A DNA stretch of 64,000 nt from Lacrimispora indolis DSM 755 (GCF_000526995.1 NZ_AZUI01000001.1:3638001-3702000), one strand, 5' to 3'. Numbered from the stretch's first letter, positions 1-9,093 are shown. A program made the numbers and translations. Notes: a model not told the origin generated them from the letters alone.

Positions 1-1
1 A

Positions 2-64
2 ACGGAGCGGATTGGGAATATCCTCTTGACCGGTCCCTATGAAGATCCCTACAGCGTGAGATAG
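2..64 (+). CDS. 3' end of an upstream gene (partial)
   Basis: An open frame enters from the left edge and stops at TAG 62-64, giving about 20 residues that end in GPYEDPYSVR. The frame cannot be assigned to a family from so short a tail. It is followed by about 85 bases and then the promoter of the kinase gene, so it probably closes a separate transcription unit. It could also be a chance open frame. Confidence 0.35.
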   Translation, partial: TERIGNILLTGPYEDPYSVR

Positions 65-97
65 AGAAACTCGTTTTTTGTGTTGTGCAATATATAC

Positions 98-176
98 ATG
101 ACAAATGTCATATTGTTCATTACAATAGTAATAAATGCATAAAAAATATTGACTTTTCCTTTGGAATTGTTATGAT
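98..176 (+). promoter_or_regulatory. Promoter of the sugar-catabolic operon with an upstream palindrome
   Basis: TTGACT at 149-154 and TATGAT at 171-176 are separated by 16 bases, a plausible sigma-A promoter for the PfkB kinase gene. Upstream at 98-111 lies a perfect palindrome, ATGACA-AA-TGTCAT, in a place where an activator or repressor could bind. The response regulator encoded at 9086 is a candidate binder, but that is inference. Confidence 0.55.
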
Positions 177-200
177 GAGTACAGAGAGAGGGGGTAAAAC

Positions 201-1316
201 ATGAAATATCAGGAAGGGAAGAAGAAAGTTGTGGTGGCCGGACATATTTCCCTGGACATTACGCCGGTTTTTAAAAACAGCGGCGGCCAGAAGTTTTCTG
301 CACTGCTGCGACCGGGAAAGCTCCTGCGGGTGGGAAAGGCGCAGGTATCCACAGGCGGAGCCGTCTCCAATACGGGTTTGGGGCTCCATGCCCTGGGCGG
401 GGATGTGCTTTTGATGGCAAAGGTTGGAAATGATGATTTCGGCCTGATACTAAAGGAAAAGATCAGACAGAGCGGCTGTGATAGCAGCATTCCGGCAGTG
501 GAAGGGGAATCCACCTCCTATACGGTGGTCATAGCACCCAAGGGATTTGACCGGTTTTTTCTCCATGATCCGGGGTGCAATGATACGTTTTGCTGCGGGG
601 ATGTAGATTTTGAGCAGGTGGCTGGGGCAGCCCATTTTCATTTCGGATATCCAACGCTGATGCGCAGATTTTATCAGAATGAGGGAGAGGAGCTGGTTGA
701 GCTTTTTCGTCGGGTCAAGGAGCTTTCCCTTACCACATCCCTGGATTTGACGGCAGTGGATCCTGATTCTGAGGCGGCCGGCTGTGACTGGGAAAAGATC
801 CTGGCATCTGTGCTTCCTTATGTGGATTTCTTTGTTCCAAGCATTGAGGAACTGGGGTACATGCTTGATAAGGAACTGTATGACAAATGGCAGGAAAAGG
901 CAGGAGGAGAGGACATCACATCCATACTTTCCTTAAACGAGGATGTGGAGGTCCTTGCGGACCGGGCCTTAAAGCTGGGAGCCAAAACCGTATTGTTAAA
1001 ATGCGGGGCAGCCGGAATGTATTTAAAGACTTCTGCCGGGCATTTTATGGAGGGCTGGAGCGGCATTGCCTGTTTTCAGAACAGCTTTGTGCCTGATAAG
1101 ATCCTGTCGGCAACAGGAGCAGGGGATACCAGCATTGCCGCTTTTATAAAGGCCATGCTGGAGGGATTAAGGCCGGAGGAATGCCTGGAGCTTGCGGTGG
1201 CAACCGGGGCTTCCTGCGTGACGGCGTATGATGCCGTCAGCGGACTTCTGCCTTTTGAGACACTTAAAGAAAAGATACAAAAGGGATGGGAACAACAAAA
1301 AATTATTCATCCATAA
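201..1316 (+). CDS. PfkB-family carbohydrate kinase
   Basis: A 371-residue ribokinase-superfamily sugar kinase that would phosphorylate a sugar or sugar phosphate with ATP in the cytoplasm. The N-terminal sugar-binding signature (STGGAVSNTGLGL, about residues 50-62) and the C-terminal catalytic GAGDT motif with the Asp base (about 304-308) are both present. It is somewhat longer than the usual 300-330 residues, with extra sequence around 220-250. RBS is the GAGAGGGGG run at 183-191. It is the first gene of a set continued by an aldolase and an isomerase, which suggests phosphorylation of a ketose before aldol cleavage. Substrate is not determinable; tagatose-6-phosphate, fructose-1-phosphate or a pentulose kinase are all possible. 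Confidence 0.9.
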   Translation: MKYQEGKKKVVVAGHISLDITPVFKNSGGQKFSALLRPGKLLRVGKAQVSTGGAVSNTGLGLHALGGDVLLMAKVGNDDFGLILKEKIRQSGCDSSIPAVEGESTSYTVVIAPKGFDRFFLHDPGCNDTFCCGDVDFEQVAGAAHFHFGYPTLMRRFYQNEGEELVELFRRVKELSLTTSLDLTAVDPDSEAAGCDWEKILASVLPYVDFFVPSIEELGYMLDKELYDKWQEKAGGEDITSILSLNEDVEVLADRALKLGAKTVLLKCGAAGMYLKTSAGHFMEGWSGIACFQNSFVPDKILSATGAGDTSIAAFIKAMLEGLRPEECLELAVATGASCVTAYDAVSGLLPFETLKEKIQKGWEQQKIIHP

Positions 1317-1346
1317 CAAAAAAATAAAAATCAGGAGGAAAAAGAT

Positions 1347-2207
1347 ATGCTGATCACAATGAAGGCTATTTTAGAACTGGCGGATGCAAAAAACATAGCA
1401 ATAGGGGCATTTAACATCACTTCCCTGGAAGGGATCCAGGCAGTGCTTGAGGTTTCTGAAGAACTGAACCAGCCTGTAATCTTACAGTTTGCCCCTGTAC
1501 ACGAGACCATCATCCCCATGTCAGTCATCGGTCCTATTATGGTCATGATGGCGGAACGGGCCACGGTGCCGGTAGCGGTGCATTTAGATCACGGGGATGA
1601 TTTAAACCTGTTAAAAAAGGCCCTGGATATGGGATTTACTTCGGTCATGTACGACGGCTCCGCCCTGTCCTTTGAGGAGAATGCGGCTAATACAAGAATT
1701 GCCGTTGAAATAGCGGACGCATATGGGGCTTCTGTAGAAGCAGAGATCGGCGCCATGGGAAGGCAGGAGTTCTCAAGCATTGGGGAAGGAGAAGAAGGAG
1801 AAGCCACGGAAGGCTGTTACACGGACCCGGAGCAGGCAGAACGGTTTGTGGAGGCTACGGGAGTTGATGCCCTGGCATGCTCCTTTGGCACGGTCCATGG
1901 ACTTTACATTACGGAACCCAAGCTGGACTTTGACCGGATCAGCCAGATACGAAACAGGATCGGGCTTCCCATTGTCATGCACGGAGGCTCCGGTGTCAGT
2001 GACCAGGATTTCCGCAGGTGCATTGAAAACGGAGTCCGCAAGATCAATTACTATACTTATTTAGCCAAAGCAGGCGGAATGCATGTTAAGGAAAAGGCCA
2101 TAGAGGCGGAGGGCTACGTATATTATCATGATGTGACCTTATGGGGGATCGAGGCAATGAAAAAGGATGTGCTTCATACCATAAAGGTATTTTCCAATCT
2201 GGAATAA
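1347..2207 (+). CDS. Class II (zinc) ketose-bisphosphate aldolase family protein
   Basis: A 286-residue TIM-barrel aldolase of the fructose/tagatose-bisphosphate class II family, which cleaves a ketose (bis)phosphate to DHAP and an aldehyde. The zinc and catalytic motif HLDHG (about residues 77-81), the CSFGTVHG segment and the phosphate/zinc motif MHGGSG (about 211-216) are intact. Length is normal for this family. AGGAGG at 1332-1337 precedes the ATG. It lies 30 bases after the kinase gene and 21 bases before the isomerase gene, so the three are almost certainly cotranscribed. Whether the substrate is fructose-, tagatose- or another ketose phosphate cannot be told from sequence. Confidence 0.9.
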   Translation: MLITMKAILELADAKNIAIGAFNITSLEGIQAVLEVSEELNQPVILQFAPVHETIIPMSVIGPIMVMMAERATVPVAVHLDHGDDLNLLKKALDMGFTSVMYDGSALSFEENAANTRIAVEIADAYGASVEAEIGAMGRQEFSSIGEGEEGEATEGCYTDPEQAERFVEATGVDALACSFGTVHGLYITEPKLDFDRISQIRNRIGLPIVMHGGSGVSDQDFRRCIENGVRKINYYTYLAKAGGMHVKEKAIEAEGYVYYHDVTLWGIEAMKKDVLHTIKVFSNLE

Positions 2208-2228
2208 TGAAGGGACAGGAGGTCCTAA

Positions 2229-2906
2229 ATGAAACGTTCAGAAATCAACAAGGCATTAAAGGATATGGAAGAGATGGCAAAGACATGCGGCTTTGCCCTT
2301 CCCCCTTTCTGCGGCTTTACACCGGAGGAGTGGAAGGAAAAAGGGCATGACTATGATGAGATCCGTGACAACATGCTGGGGTGGGACATTACGGATTTTG
2401 GAATGGGCGACTTTGATAAGGTGGGTTTTTCCCTGATCACCCTGCGAAACGGCAATGTGAAAATGGAGAAGTATCCGAAGACCTATGCGGAAAAGCTGCT
2501 TTATATTAAGGAGGGTCAGTCCGCGGCCATGCATTTCCACTGGAATAAAATGGAGGACATTATAAACCGGGGAGGCGGAAATGTGCTGATCCGTGTCTAC
2601 CAGTCCACCCCTGATGGGGAATTTGCCCATGAGGATGTGAACATTCACAGCGATGGAAGGGAATACAAGGTAGCAGCAGGAACCCAGATTAAGCTGTGTC
2701 CCGGAGAAAGTATTACCATATATCCCTATCTGTACCACGATTTTGAACTGGAGCCGGGAACCGGTCCTGTCCTGTTGGGAGAGGTGTCCATGTGCAACGA
2801 CGACAACGGGGATAACCGGTTTTACTTACCTGCCGGGCGTTTTCCAAAGATAGAAGAGGATGAGCCTCCCTACCGGCTTCTTTGCAACGAATATCCGGCA
2901 GTATAA
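2229..2906 (+). CDS. D-lyxose ketol-isomerase family protein (cupin)
   Basis: A 225-residue cupin resembling D-lyxose/D-mannose isomerases (Lyx_isomer family), which interconvert D-lyxose and D-xylulose or D-mannose and D-fructose with a divalent metal. The metal-site segment MHFHWNKMED (about residues 99-108), a later YLYHDFELEPG segment and the C-terminal PAGRFPKIEEDEPPYRLL block fit the family. It closes the kinase-aldolase-isomerase group. The next gene is a sugar-binding lipoprotein with its own promoter. It probably makes the ketose used by the kinase; the natural sugar is an inference. Confidence 0.82.
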   Translation: MKRSEINKALKDMEEMAKTCGFALPPFCGFTPEEWKEKGHDYDEIRDNMLGWDITDFGMGDFDKVGFSLITLRNGNVKMEKYPKTYAEKLLYIKEGQSAAMHFHWNKMEDIINRGGGNVLIRVYQSTPDGEFAHEDVNIHSDGREYKVAAGTQIKLCPGESITIYPYLYHDFELEPGTGPVLLGEVSMCNDDNGDNRFYLPAGRFPKIEEDEPPYRLLCNEYPAV

Positions 2907-2970
2907 AGATGTTACAATTGTCACATAAAACTTGTTACATTGTGCACATGTTTTAAAAATTAAGTCATGA

Positions 2971-2976
2971 TATGAT
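2971..2976 (+). promoter_or_regulatory. Putative promoter (-10) of the ABC transporter operon
   Basis: TATGAT at 2971-2976 is a good -10 box, but the -35 region (about 2948-2953) is poor, which is typical of an activator-dependent promoter. The 2907-2960 segment holds repeated GTTACA/TTGTCACA/TTGTGCACATG elements that could be activator sites, for example for the response regulator at 9086. Confidence 0.4.
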
Positions 2977-3025
2977 GAAAAAGTAGCAATTAAAACAAAT
3001 AAAAAGTGTACAAGGAGGACGTAAC

Positions 3026-4120
3026 ATGAAAAAAAGCACAAAAAAATTAGCTGCAATGCTGGTTTGTGCAGCACTTGCGGGACTTTCACTGGCAGGCTGC
3101 AGCAATGGGGAACCGGAGACAAAAGTGCCTGAGACAACGGCAGCCGCAACTACGGCAGCAGAGACAACAACCGCCGCTGCCGCTGCGGAGACGAAGGCAC
3201 CAGTTAAATCCGATTCCGGTGCAAACATGGCTGATGCCAATGTAAAGAAGAAGGACCCAAGCAAGCATTACAAATTCGGATATACCTGTATGGATGGCAC
3301 AAACCCGTTCTTCGTTACCATTGAGAAGACCATGCGGGAAATGGTTGAGGCCCAGGGTGATGAGCTTATTTCTGTGGATCCGGCCAATGATGTAACTCTT
3401 CAGATTACCCAGGTGGAAGATTTAATTTCCCAGAATATTGATGCCATGTTCATGAACCCGGCTGAGGCAGAAGGTATTCTTCCGGCCCTGGATCAGTTAA
3501 AGGATGCAAATGTTCCCATCGTAGGCTTTGACACGGAAGTGGCTGACTTATCCTATCTGGTTTCCTACACAGGTTCCGATAACTATAATGCCGGTTTCGT
3601 ATGCGGCGAGGACTTAGTTAAGAAATGTCCGGACGGCGGAGATATCATTGTTCTGGATTCCCCTACCATGAATTCCGTGACGGACAGAACCAACGGCTTC
3701 TTAGATGCGATCAAGGGACATAACTTTAACATCGTTGCCCAGCAGGATGCAAAGGGCAACTTACAGGTTGCCATGGGCATTGCAGAAGACCTTCTTCAGG
3801 CACACGGCGATGTAGTTGCTATTTTCGGCGGCAACGACCCCACCGCACTTGGAGCACTGGCAGCAGCCAATGCGGCAGGCATTAAGGACTGCAAGATCTA
3901 CGGCGTAGACGGATCTCCTGATATTAAGGCAGAGATGGCTTCCGGCGATTCCCTCATTGAAGGAAGCGGCGCACAGTCACCGGTTAAGATCGCACAGTCT
4001 GCAGTAAATATAATGTATTCTTATTTAAATGGCGATACAGTAGATGACCGTTATCCGGTAGAAACCTTCCTGATCACATCTGAGAATGTTAAAGACTACG
4101 GAACAGACGGCTGGCAGTAA
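3026..4120 (+). CDS. Sugar ABC transporter substrate-binding lipoprotein (ribose/galactose type)
   Basis: A 364-residue periplasmic-binding-protein family I member anchored outside the membrane. The signal peptide ends in the lipobox LAGC with the lipidated Cys at residue 25, followed by an Ala/Thr/Glu-rich linker to about residue 65. The core carries the typical sequence TNPFF, then GGNDPTALGALAA and YGVDGSPD, and ends in DGWQ. It lies 128 bases upstream of the ATPase gene, separated by a strong hairpin that may raise binding-protein expression over the membrane parts. The protein encoded at 6824 is a close paralogue. Ligand is unknown, but the neighbouring enzymes suggest an aldose or ketose. 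Confidence 0.93.
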   Translation: MKKSTKKLAAMLVCAALAGLSLAGCSNGEPETKVPETTAAATTAAETTTAAAAAETKAPVKSDSGANMADANVKKKDPSKHYKFGYTCMDGTNPFFVTIEKTMREMVEAQGDELISVDPANDVTLQITQVEDLISQNIDAMFMNPAEAEGILPALDQLKDANVPIVGFDTEVADLSYLVSYTGSDNYNAGFVCGEDLVKKCPDGGDIIVLDSPTMNSVTDRTNGFLDAIKGHNFNIVAQQDAKGNLQVAMGIAEDLLQAHGDVVAIFGGNDPTALGALAAANAAGIKDCKIYGVDGSPDIKAEMASGDSLIEGSGAQSPVKIAQSAVNIMYSYLNGDTVDDRYPVETFLITSENVKDYGTDGWQ

Positions 4121-4138
4121 GAATAAAGAAAGTGCTGT

Positions 4139-4186
4139 GGGAGGGCGTCTCAAAACAGGAGAAACATTGCTTTTGGGACGCCCTCC
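4139..4186 (+). terminator. Intra-operon hairpin between binding protein and ATPase genes
   Basis: Near-perfect arms 4139-4154 (GGAGGGCGTCTCAAAA) and 4171-4186 enclose a 16-base loop. A T-run occurs a few bases later (4193-4197). It may act as a partial terminator or as a 3' stabiliser for the upstream message, as often seen after binding-protein genes. Confidence 0.65.
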
Positions 4187-4248
4187 GGGCGCTTTTTAAC
4201 GGGAAAACCCAGAAGGCAAAGCAAAAGTGAGAACAGGCAGGTGAGTTT

Positions 4249-5736
4249 ATGAGCGAAAAGATTCTGCTTCAGATGAAAAATATTCATAAATCCTTCCCGG
4301 GAGTCAAAGCGCTTCAGGGAGTGGATTTAGAACTCCGTACCGGTGAGGTCCATGCGCTTCTTGGGGAGAACGGAGCCGGCAAGTCAACGTTGATAAAGGT
4401 TTTGGGCGGCATTTATATTGCGGACGAGGGGGAGATTTTCATTGATGGCCAGAAGGTGGTCATTGATGGAGTAAATGCTTCCCATGCAAGCGGCATTTCC
4501 ATTATCCATCAGGAGCTGGTGCTGGTCCCTCATATGACTGTGGCGGAAAATATCTTTCTGGGGCGGGAGCCTGGAAAGGGCGGCTGGGTCAACCATGATA
4601 TTATGGAAAAGGAAGCCCAGAAATTACTTGATGCCTATCAAATGAACATTTCTGCAGAGGCATTAGTGAAGAATCTGACAATCGCCCAGCAGCAGATGGT
4701 GGAGATTGTAAAGGCCATTTCCTATCATTCCAGGATCCTGGTCATGGATGAGCCTACTTCCTCTATTTCGGATAAAGAAGTGGAATTCTTATTCCGGACC
4801 ATGCGGACGCTGACAGAGAAGGGCGTGGGGATCATTTACATTTCCCACAAAATGGATGAACTGGAGCAGATTTGTGACAGGGTAACGGTATTGAGAGATG
4901 GAGCGTTCGTAGGAACGGAAGTGGTTCAGGATACCACCAGGGATAAGCTGATCGCCATGATGGTCGGCCGGGAACTGACCAAATATTACACCCGTGATTA
5001 CTTACAACCGGGGGAAGTGGTATTAAAATGTGAAAACATTGCAGACGGAAAGATGGTAAAAGGAACCAGCTTTGAACTGCGTAAAGGAGAAATCATAGGA
5101 TTTGCAGGACTTGTGGGAGCAGGACGAAGTGAAGCCATGAAATGCATTTTCGGTCTTACCCCCGGCTTTACCGGAGAGATTTATGTGGAAGGCAGGGAAG
5201 TGAAGATCAAATCCCCTGTTGATGCCATGAAGTACGGAATCGCCCTGGTGCCTGAGGACAGGAAGCAGGAGGGAATTTACAAGGTACAGACGGTCCGCTT
5301 TAACTCTACCATTGAAGTGCTGAAATCCTTTATAAAAGGAATCTGGGTGGATTCGGGAAAAGAAGAAAACATTACCCAGGAATATATTGATATGATGGAT
5401 ACCAAGACGCCCTCCCAGGAGCAGTTGATCGGAAACTTATCCGGCGGGAACCAGCAGAAGGTCATGATCGGCAGATGGCTTGCCACCTCGCCAAAGATCC
5501 TGATCCTTGACGAGCCTACCAGGGGCGTGGATGTGGGGGCAAAATCAGAGATTTACGGAATCATGAATGATCTGGTAAAGGACGGGATGTCCATCATCAT
5601 GATTTCCTCCGAGCTGCCGGAGATACTCAATATGAGCGACCGCGTTTATGTCATGTGCGACGGCAGGATCACAGGCTGTTTCAGCCATGAGGAATGCGTT
5701 ACCCAGGAACAGATCATGAAGCTGGCTGCAAAGTAG
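4249..5736 (+). CDS. Sugar ABC transporter ATP-binding protein (RbsA/MglA type)
   Basis: A 495-residue tandem ABC ATPase that powers sugar import from the cytoplasmic face. Domain 1 has Walker A GENGAGKST (about residues 38-46) and Walker B LVMDEPTSS (about 165). Domain 2 has the degenerate Walker A GLVGAGRSE, the signature LSGGNQQK (about 396-403) and LILDEPTRGVDVG, the pattern expected of RbsA-type pumps in which the second site is altered. Length matches the family. A weak GGCAGG site precedes the ATG, and the permease gene follows 20 bases after the stop. Confidence 0.95.
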   Translation: MSEKILLQMKNIHKSFPGVKALQGVDLELRTGEVHALLGENGAGKSTLIKVLGGIYIADEGEIFIDGQKVVIDGVNASHASGISIIHQELVLVPHMTVAENIFLGREPGKGGWVNHDIMEKEAQKLLDAYQMNISAEALVKNLTIAQQQMVEIVKAISYHSRILVMDEPTSSISDKEVEFLFRTMRTLTEKGVGIIYISHKMDELEQICDRVTVLRDGAFVGTEVVQDTTRDKLIAMMVGRELTKYYTRDYLQPGEVVLKCENIADGKMVKGTSFELRKGEIIGFAGLVGAGRSEAMKCIFGLTPGFTGEIYVEGREVKIKSPVDAMKYGIALVPEDRKQEGIYKVQTVRFNSTIEVLKSFIKGIWVDSGKEENITQEYIDMMDTKTPSQEQLIGNLSGGNQQKVMIGRWLATSPKILILDEPTRGVDVGAKSEIYGIMNDLVKDGMSIIMISSELPEILNMSDRVYVMCDGRITGCFSHEECVTQEQIMKLAAK

Positions 5737-5755
5737 GAAAGAGGGGGAAAATCAA

Positions 5756-6724
5756 ATGACAACAAGACTTCAAAAAAACATAAAACAATACTTGAAAGAC
5801 AATATCGGCATTATCGGGGCATTGCTGATCCTGTGTATTTTCTTATCCATATTTCCAAAGACCAGCAGCGCCTTCCTTTCCCATAAAAACATGTTCAACG
5901 TATTAAGGCAGATTTCATCAAACTTATTCCTGGCATGCGGCATGACTATGGTCATCATCTTGGGAGGCATCGACCTTTCCGTAGGCTCTATCATAGCCTT
6001 GTCCGGCTGCGTGGCGGCAGGCTGTGTAGCCCGTTATAATCTTCCCATATTTGCGGCCATCATCATCGGCGTGCTCATCGGCATGGCAGTGGGAATGATG
6101 AACGGTGTGGTCATTTCCAAAACGACCATTCCCCCGTTTATCGTGACCCTTGCTACCATGAACGTGGCAAAAGGTCTGGCGTATGTGTATACTGGCGGCT
6201 CCCCGGTTCGGGTGGTTACAAAGGCATGGCAGTTTCTCGGCGCCGGTTACATCGGGGGAATTCCCACGCCTGTCATACTTTTGGTGTTTGTCCTGATTAT
6301 TACGGCAATAATTATGAATAAGACAAAGCTGGGGCGGCACATTTATGCGGTGGGCGGCAACGCCCAGGCGGCGAAATTCTCCGGTATCAGCACGGCCAGG
6401 GTAAAGCTTCTGGTTCATACTTATTCCGGCATCATGGCCGGCCTTGCAGGAGTGGTCCTGGCCTCCCGTATGTATTCCGGGCAGCCTACGGCAGGTGACG
6501 GTGCGGAAATGGATGCCATTGCAGCAGTCGTGGTAGGCGGCACCTCCATGGCAGGCGGTTCCGGCAAGATCGGCGGAACCATTATCGGCGGCCTTATCAT
6601 CGGTGTTTTAAACAACGGTCTGAACCTGATGAACGTCAATTCTTTCTGGCAGTATGTGGTGAAAGGCATCGTCATTCTTCTGGCTGTATTCATCGATTAT
6701 TTAAGAAACAAAAAGAAGGATTAA
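5756..6724 (+). CDS. Sugar ABC transporter permease (RbsC type)
   Basis: A 322-residue integral membrane permease of the branched-chain/ribose type with about 8-10 hydrophobic segments. The conserved GGIDLSVGSIIALSG and GGTSMAGGSGKIGGT loops of sugar permeases are present. It partners the preceding ATPase and lipoprotein; a single permease gene is present, so it presumably homodimerises. The unit ends at a terminator hairpin directly downstream. Confidence 0.94.
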   Translation: MTTRLQKNIKQYLKDNIGIIGALLILCIFLSIFPKTSSAFLSHKNMFNVLRQISSNLFLACGMTMVIILGGIDLSVGSIIALSGCVAAGCVARYNLPIFAAIIIGVLIGMAVGMMNGVVISKTTIPPFIVTLATMNVAKGLAYVYTGGSPVRVVTKAWQFLGAGYIGGIPTPVILLVFVLIITAIIMNKTKLGRHIYAVGGNAQAAKFSGISTARVKLLVHTYSGIMAGLAGVVLASRMYSGQPTAGDGAEMDAIAAVVVGGTSMAGGSGKIGGTIIGGLIIGVLNNGLNLMNVNSFWQYVVKGIVILLAVFIDYLRNKKKD

Positions 6725-6737
6725 ATTTATGTCCTTG

Positions 6738-6771
6738 CAAAAAGCGTTTCCTTAACGGAGAGACGCTTTTT
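6738..6771 (+). terminator. Terminator after the sugar permease gene
   Basis: AAAAAGCGT... and ...ACGCTTTTT form a hairpin running into T-rich sequence. It separates the transporter from the downstream binding protein/two-component set, and a possible -10 box (TATACT at 6776-6781) follows immediately. Confidence 0.75.
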
Positions 6772-6823
6772 GTGGTATACTATCCACGTTACAGTAAATA
6801 AACCAAATTGGGAAGTGAAAAGC

Positions 6824-7771
6824 ATGAAGGCAAGGACAGGATTATTTTTTCTGGTCATTGGAATATTGGCCCTTCTGCCCGGCTGCCAGAGGAATGAGAG
6901 CAGGACCAGGCAGCACGAGGCCCAACTTTTCGGAGCAACCTATATGACCAGAAACAACCCCTATTTTGACATATTGAACCAGGGAATCGAAGAGGTGGTT
7001 GAGGCCAATGGGGATATTCTTCTCACCAGGGACCCTCTTCAGGACCAGGAGAAGCAGAATGAACAGATCATGGAATTGATCGATGAGGGGATCTGCATGC
7101 TGTTTTTGAATCCGGTGGACTGGGAGGCTGTTTCTCCTGCCCTTGATGCGTGCAAAAAGGCGGGAGTAGCCGTCATCAATGTGGATACCGTTGTAAAGGA
7201 CAGGGATTCTGTCATATCCATCATAGAAACGGACAATTACCAGGCAGGCCAGCTTTGCGCCCTGGATATGATGAAGCGGAAGAAATCCGCCAATATTGTA
7301 ATTCTGGACAACCCCATACAAATGTCCATCACCTACCGTGCCCAGGGATTTACCGATGCCATTGCAGGAAACGGCAACTACCGGGTGGTGTACCGCCATG
7401 CGGCCGGCGGGGAAATTGAGGTGTCCTCCAAGGTGATGGAGGAGGTCCTGCGTAAAAACATTGATTTTGATGTGATTCTTGGCGGCAACGATCCCACGGC
7501 TTTGGGAGCTCTTGCGGCTTTGCAGCAGGCCAGGAAAGAGGAGGGGATCCTGATTTATGGAATCGACGGTTCCCCTGATTTTAAGGCCATTCTGGATATG
7601 GGCTATGTTACCGGGACCAGTGCCCAGAGTCCCAAGTCCATCGGCAGGGTGGCGGCTGAAACGGCATACCGGTATCTGGCAGGGGAGCCGGTGGATCAAT
7701 ACATCAGCCTTCCCAGCACCCTTATTACAAAGGACAATCTTGATAATTACGAAATTGACGGCTGGCAGTAG
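6824..7771 (+). CDS. Second sugar-binding lipoprotein, probable sensor partner of the two-component system
   Basis: A 315-residue family I binding lipoprotein. The ATG at 6824 is chosen because it follows GGAAG by about 8 bases and gives a proper lipoprotein signal with Cys21 in LPGC; an earlier in-frame start at 6770 would overlap the terminator. It shares many blocks with the 3026 protein (NPYF, GGNDPTALGALAA, IDGSPDFKA, final DGWQ), so the two are paralogues. It sits 8 bases before a histidine kinase gene rather than with a permease. By analogy with XylFII-LytS of clostridia, it probably presents the sugar to the kinase. A plain transport role cannot be excluded. Confidence 0.88.
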   Translation: MKARTGLFFLVIGILALLPGCQRNESRTRQHEAQLFGATYMTRNNPYFDILNQGIEEVVEANGDILLTRDPLQDQEKQNEQIMELIDEGICMLFLNPVDWEAVSPALDACKKAGVAVINVDTVVKDRDSVISIIETDNYQAGQLCALDMMKRKKSANIVILDNPIQMSITYRAQGFTDAIAGNGNYRVVYRHAAGGEIEVSSKVMEEVLRKNIDFDVILGGNDPTALGALAALQQARKEEGILIYGIDGSPDFKAILDMGYVTGTSAQSPKSIGRVAAETAYRYLAGEPVDQYISLPSTLITKDNLDNYEIDGWQ

Positions 7772-7779
7772 GTAGAGAG

Positions 7780-9093
7780 ATGGAAGAGAAAAAATTTAAC
7801 AGCCGGATCGGCCTTCTTCAGGTGGGCATCCTGGCCTTAAACATGATATCGGTCATGGGAATCAGCATTTTTATTTACTGGACAATTGAAAAAATCCGGA
7901 GGGCATACGCTGCAAGAGAATTCTTAAACGAGATCCAGGCCATTGTCTGGTATCCTTATGCAAAGATCTGGCTCTGCGCCCTTTTATTGGTGCTGCTTAC
8001 CTTAAGCATGGTGATCCGGGACCGTTTGTTTCCCAATAACAGCAAGGTCATCCTCACCAGTCTGGTGGCGGATTTCCTCATCTGCTTTGGGATCATCATC
8101 CTTTTGAATTTTAATTATAACGGAATCCTGCTCCTGGTATTTTCCAACGTCATTATGTATGTGAAAAACGGAAAGTCCAGGTATATCCTGGCTGCCGTTG
8201 CCATCGGAAGCTTCATATTGGCTGATTATGAGCTTTTGTCCATTTCCTACCGCCTGTATTCCATTCAGGATTATATTTCCTATTACAGTGCGTCGGTGCA
8301 GCAGTATCTTTTAAGTGTATACAATATTTTAATATCCTTAAATGTAATTGTGTTTGTTGTATATTGTGTCAATATCATCAATGAGCAGCAGGGAAACTTA
8401 GATGAGATCCATGGGCTTAATGAAAAGCTTCAGGAGGTCAACGAACAGCTTCAAAAATATTCCCTTATGGCTGAAAAAATGGCTGAGACAAGGGAGAGAA
8501 ACCGCCTGGCCAGGGAGATCCATGATACCCTGGGCCATACCCTGACCGGGATTGCGGCGGGGATCGATGCCTGTCTTGCCATCATCGGGACGTCGCCGGA
8601 TCAGACAAAGAAGCAGCTGGAGCTGATCTCCAAGGTAACCAGAGACGGGATAAAGGATATCCGCCGTTCTGTCAGTGAACTAAGGCCCGATGCCCTGGAC
8701 CGTTTCAGCCTGGAATATGCCATTAATAAAATGGTCACGGATATTAATGCGGTGTCTGAGACAAGGGTATATTTTGACTGCAAGGTCCAGAACTTAAAGT
8801 TTGATGAAGATGAGGAAAATGCCATTTACCGGGTTGTCCAGGAAGGGATTACCAATGCTATCCGCCACGGGCACGCCAGGGAGATATGGATCACCATACA
8901 AAGAGAAAATCAGGACATCCTGATCCAGATCAAGGACAACGGAATCGGCTGTAAGGAAATAAAGAACGGCTTCGGCACGAAGCACATGAAAGAACGGATC
9001 AGGATGTTAAGCGGAGTTGTGACGTTTGACGGAAGCAATGGGTTTATCGTCAACGCAAGGATACCGATTCGGAGGGGGGAGACCTATGATTAA
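7780..9093 (+). CDS. Membrane sensor histidine kinase (HisKA_3, NarL-partner type)
   Basis: A 437-residue kinase with about six transmembrane segments in residues 10-200, a coiled-coil linker (about 205-240), the HisKA_3 phosphoacceptor motif REIHDTLGH (His248) and a C-terminal HATPase_c domain with the N box EGITNAIRHG and G box DNGIGC. Extracellular loops are short, which fits sensing through a partner such as the lipoprotein encoded just upstream. It overlaps the response regulator gene by 8 bases, so translation is coupled. Probable role: autophosphorylation in response to extracellular sugar. Confidence 0.93.
   Translation: MEEKKFNSRIGLLQVGILALNMISVMGISIFIYWTIEKIRRAYAAREFLNEIQAIVWYPYAKIWLCALLLVLLTLSMVIRDRLFPNNSKVILTSLVADFLICFGIIILLNFNYNGILLLVFSNVIMYVKNGKSRYILAAVAIGSFILADYELLSISYRLYSIQDYISYYSASVQQYLLSVYNILISLNVIVFVVYCVNIINEQQGNLDEIHGLNEKLQEVNEQLQKYSLMAEKMAETRERNRLAREIHDTLGHTLTGIAAGIDACLAIIGTSPDQTKKQLELISKVTRDGIKDIRRSVSELRPDALDRFSLEYAINKMVTDINAVSETRVYFDCKVQNLKFDEDEENAIYRVVQEGITNAIRHGHAREIWITIQRENQDILIQIKDNGIGCKEIKNGFGTKHMKERIRMLSGVVTFDGSNGFIVNARIPIRRGETYD

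Noticed and set aside
2256..2738. 160-residue minus-strand open frame inside the lyxose-isomerase-like gene
   Set aside because: It is fully antisense to a well-supported cupin gene, has no ribosome site and no family resemblance.
6842..7699. 285-residue minus-strand open frame opposite the second binding protein
   Set aside because: The plus-strand frame has a lipobox and clear family motifs; the antisense frame reads as a His/Arg-rich shadow with no start site.
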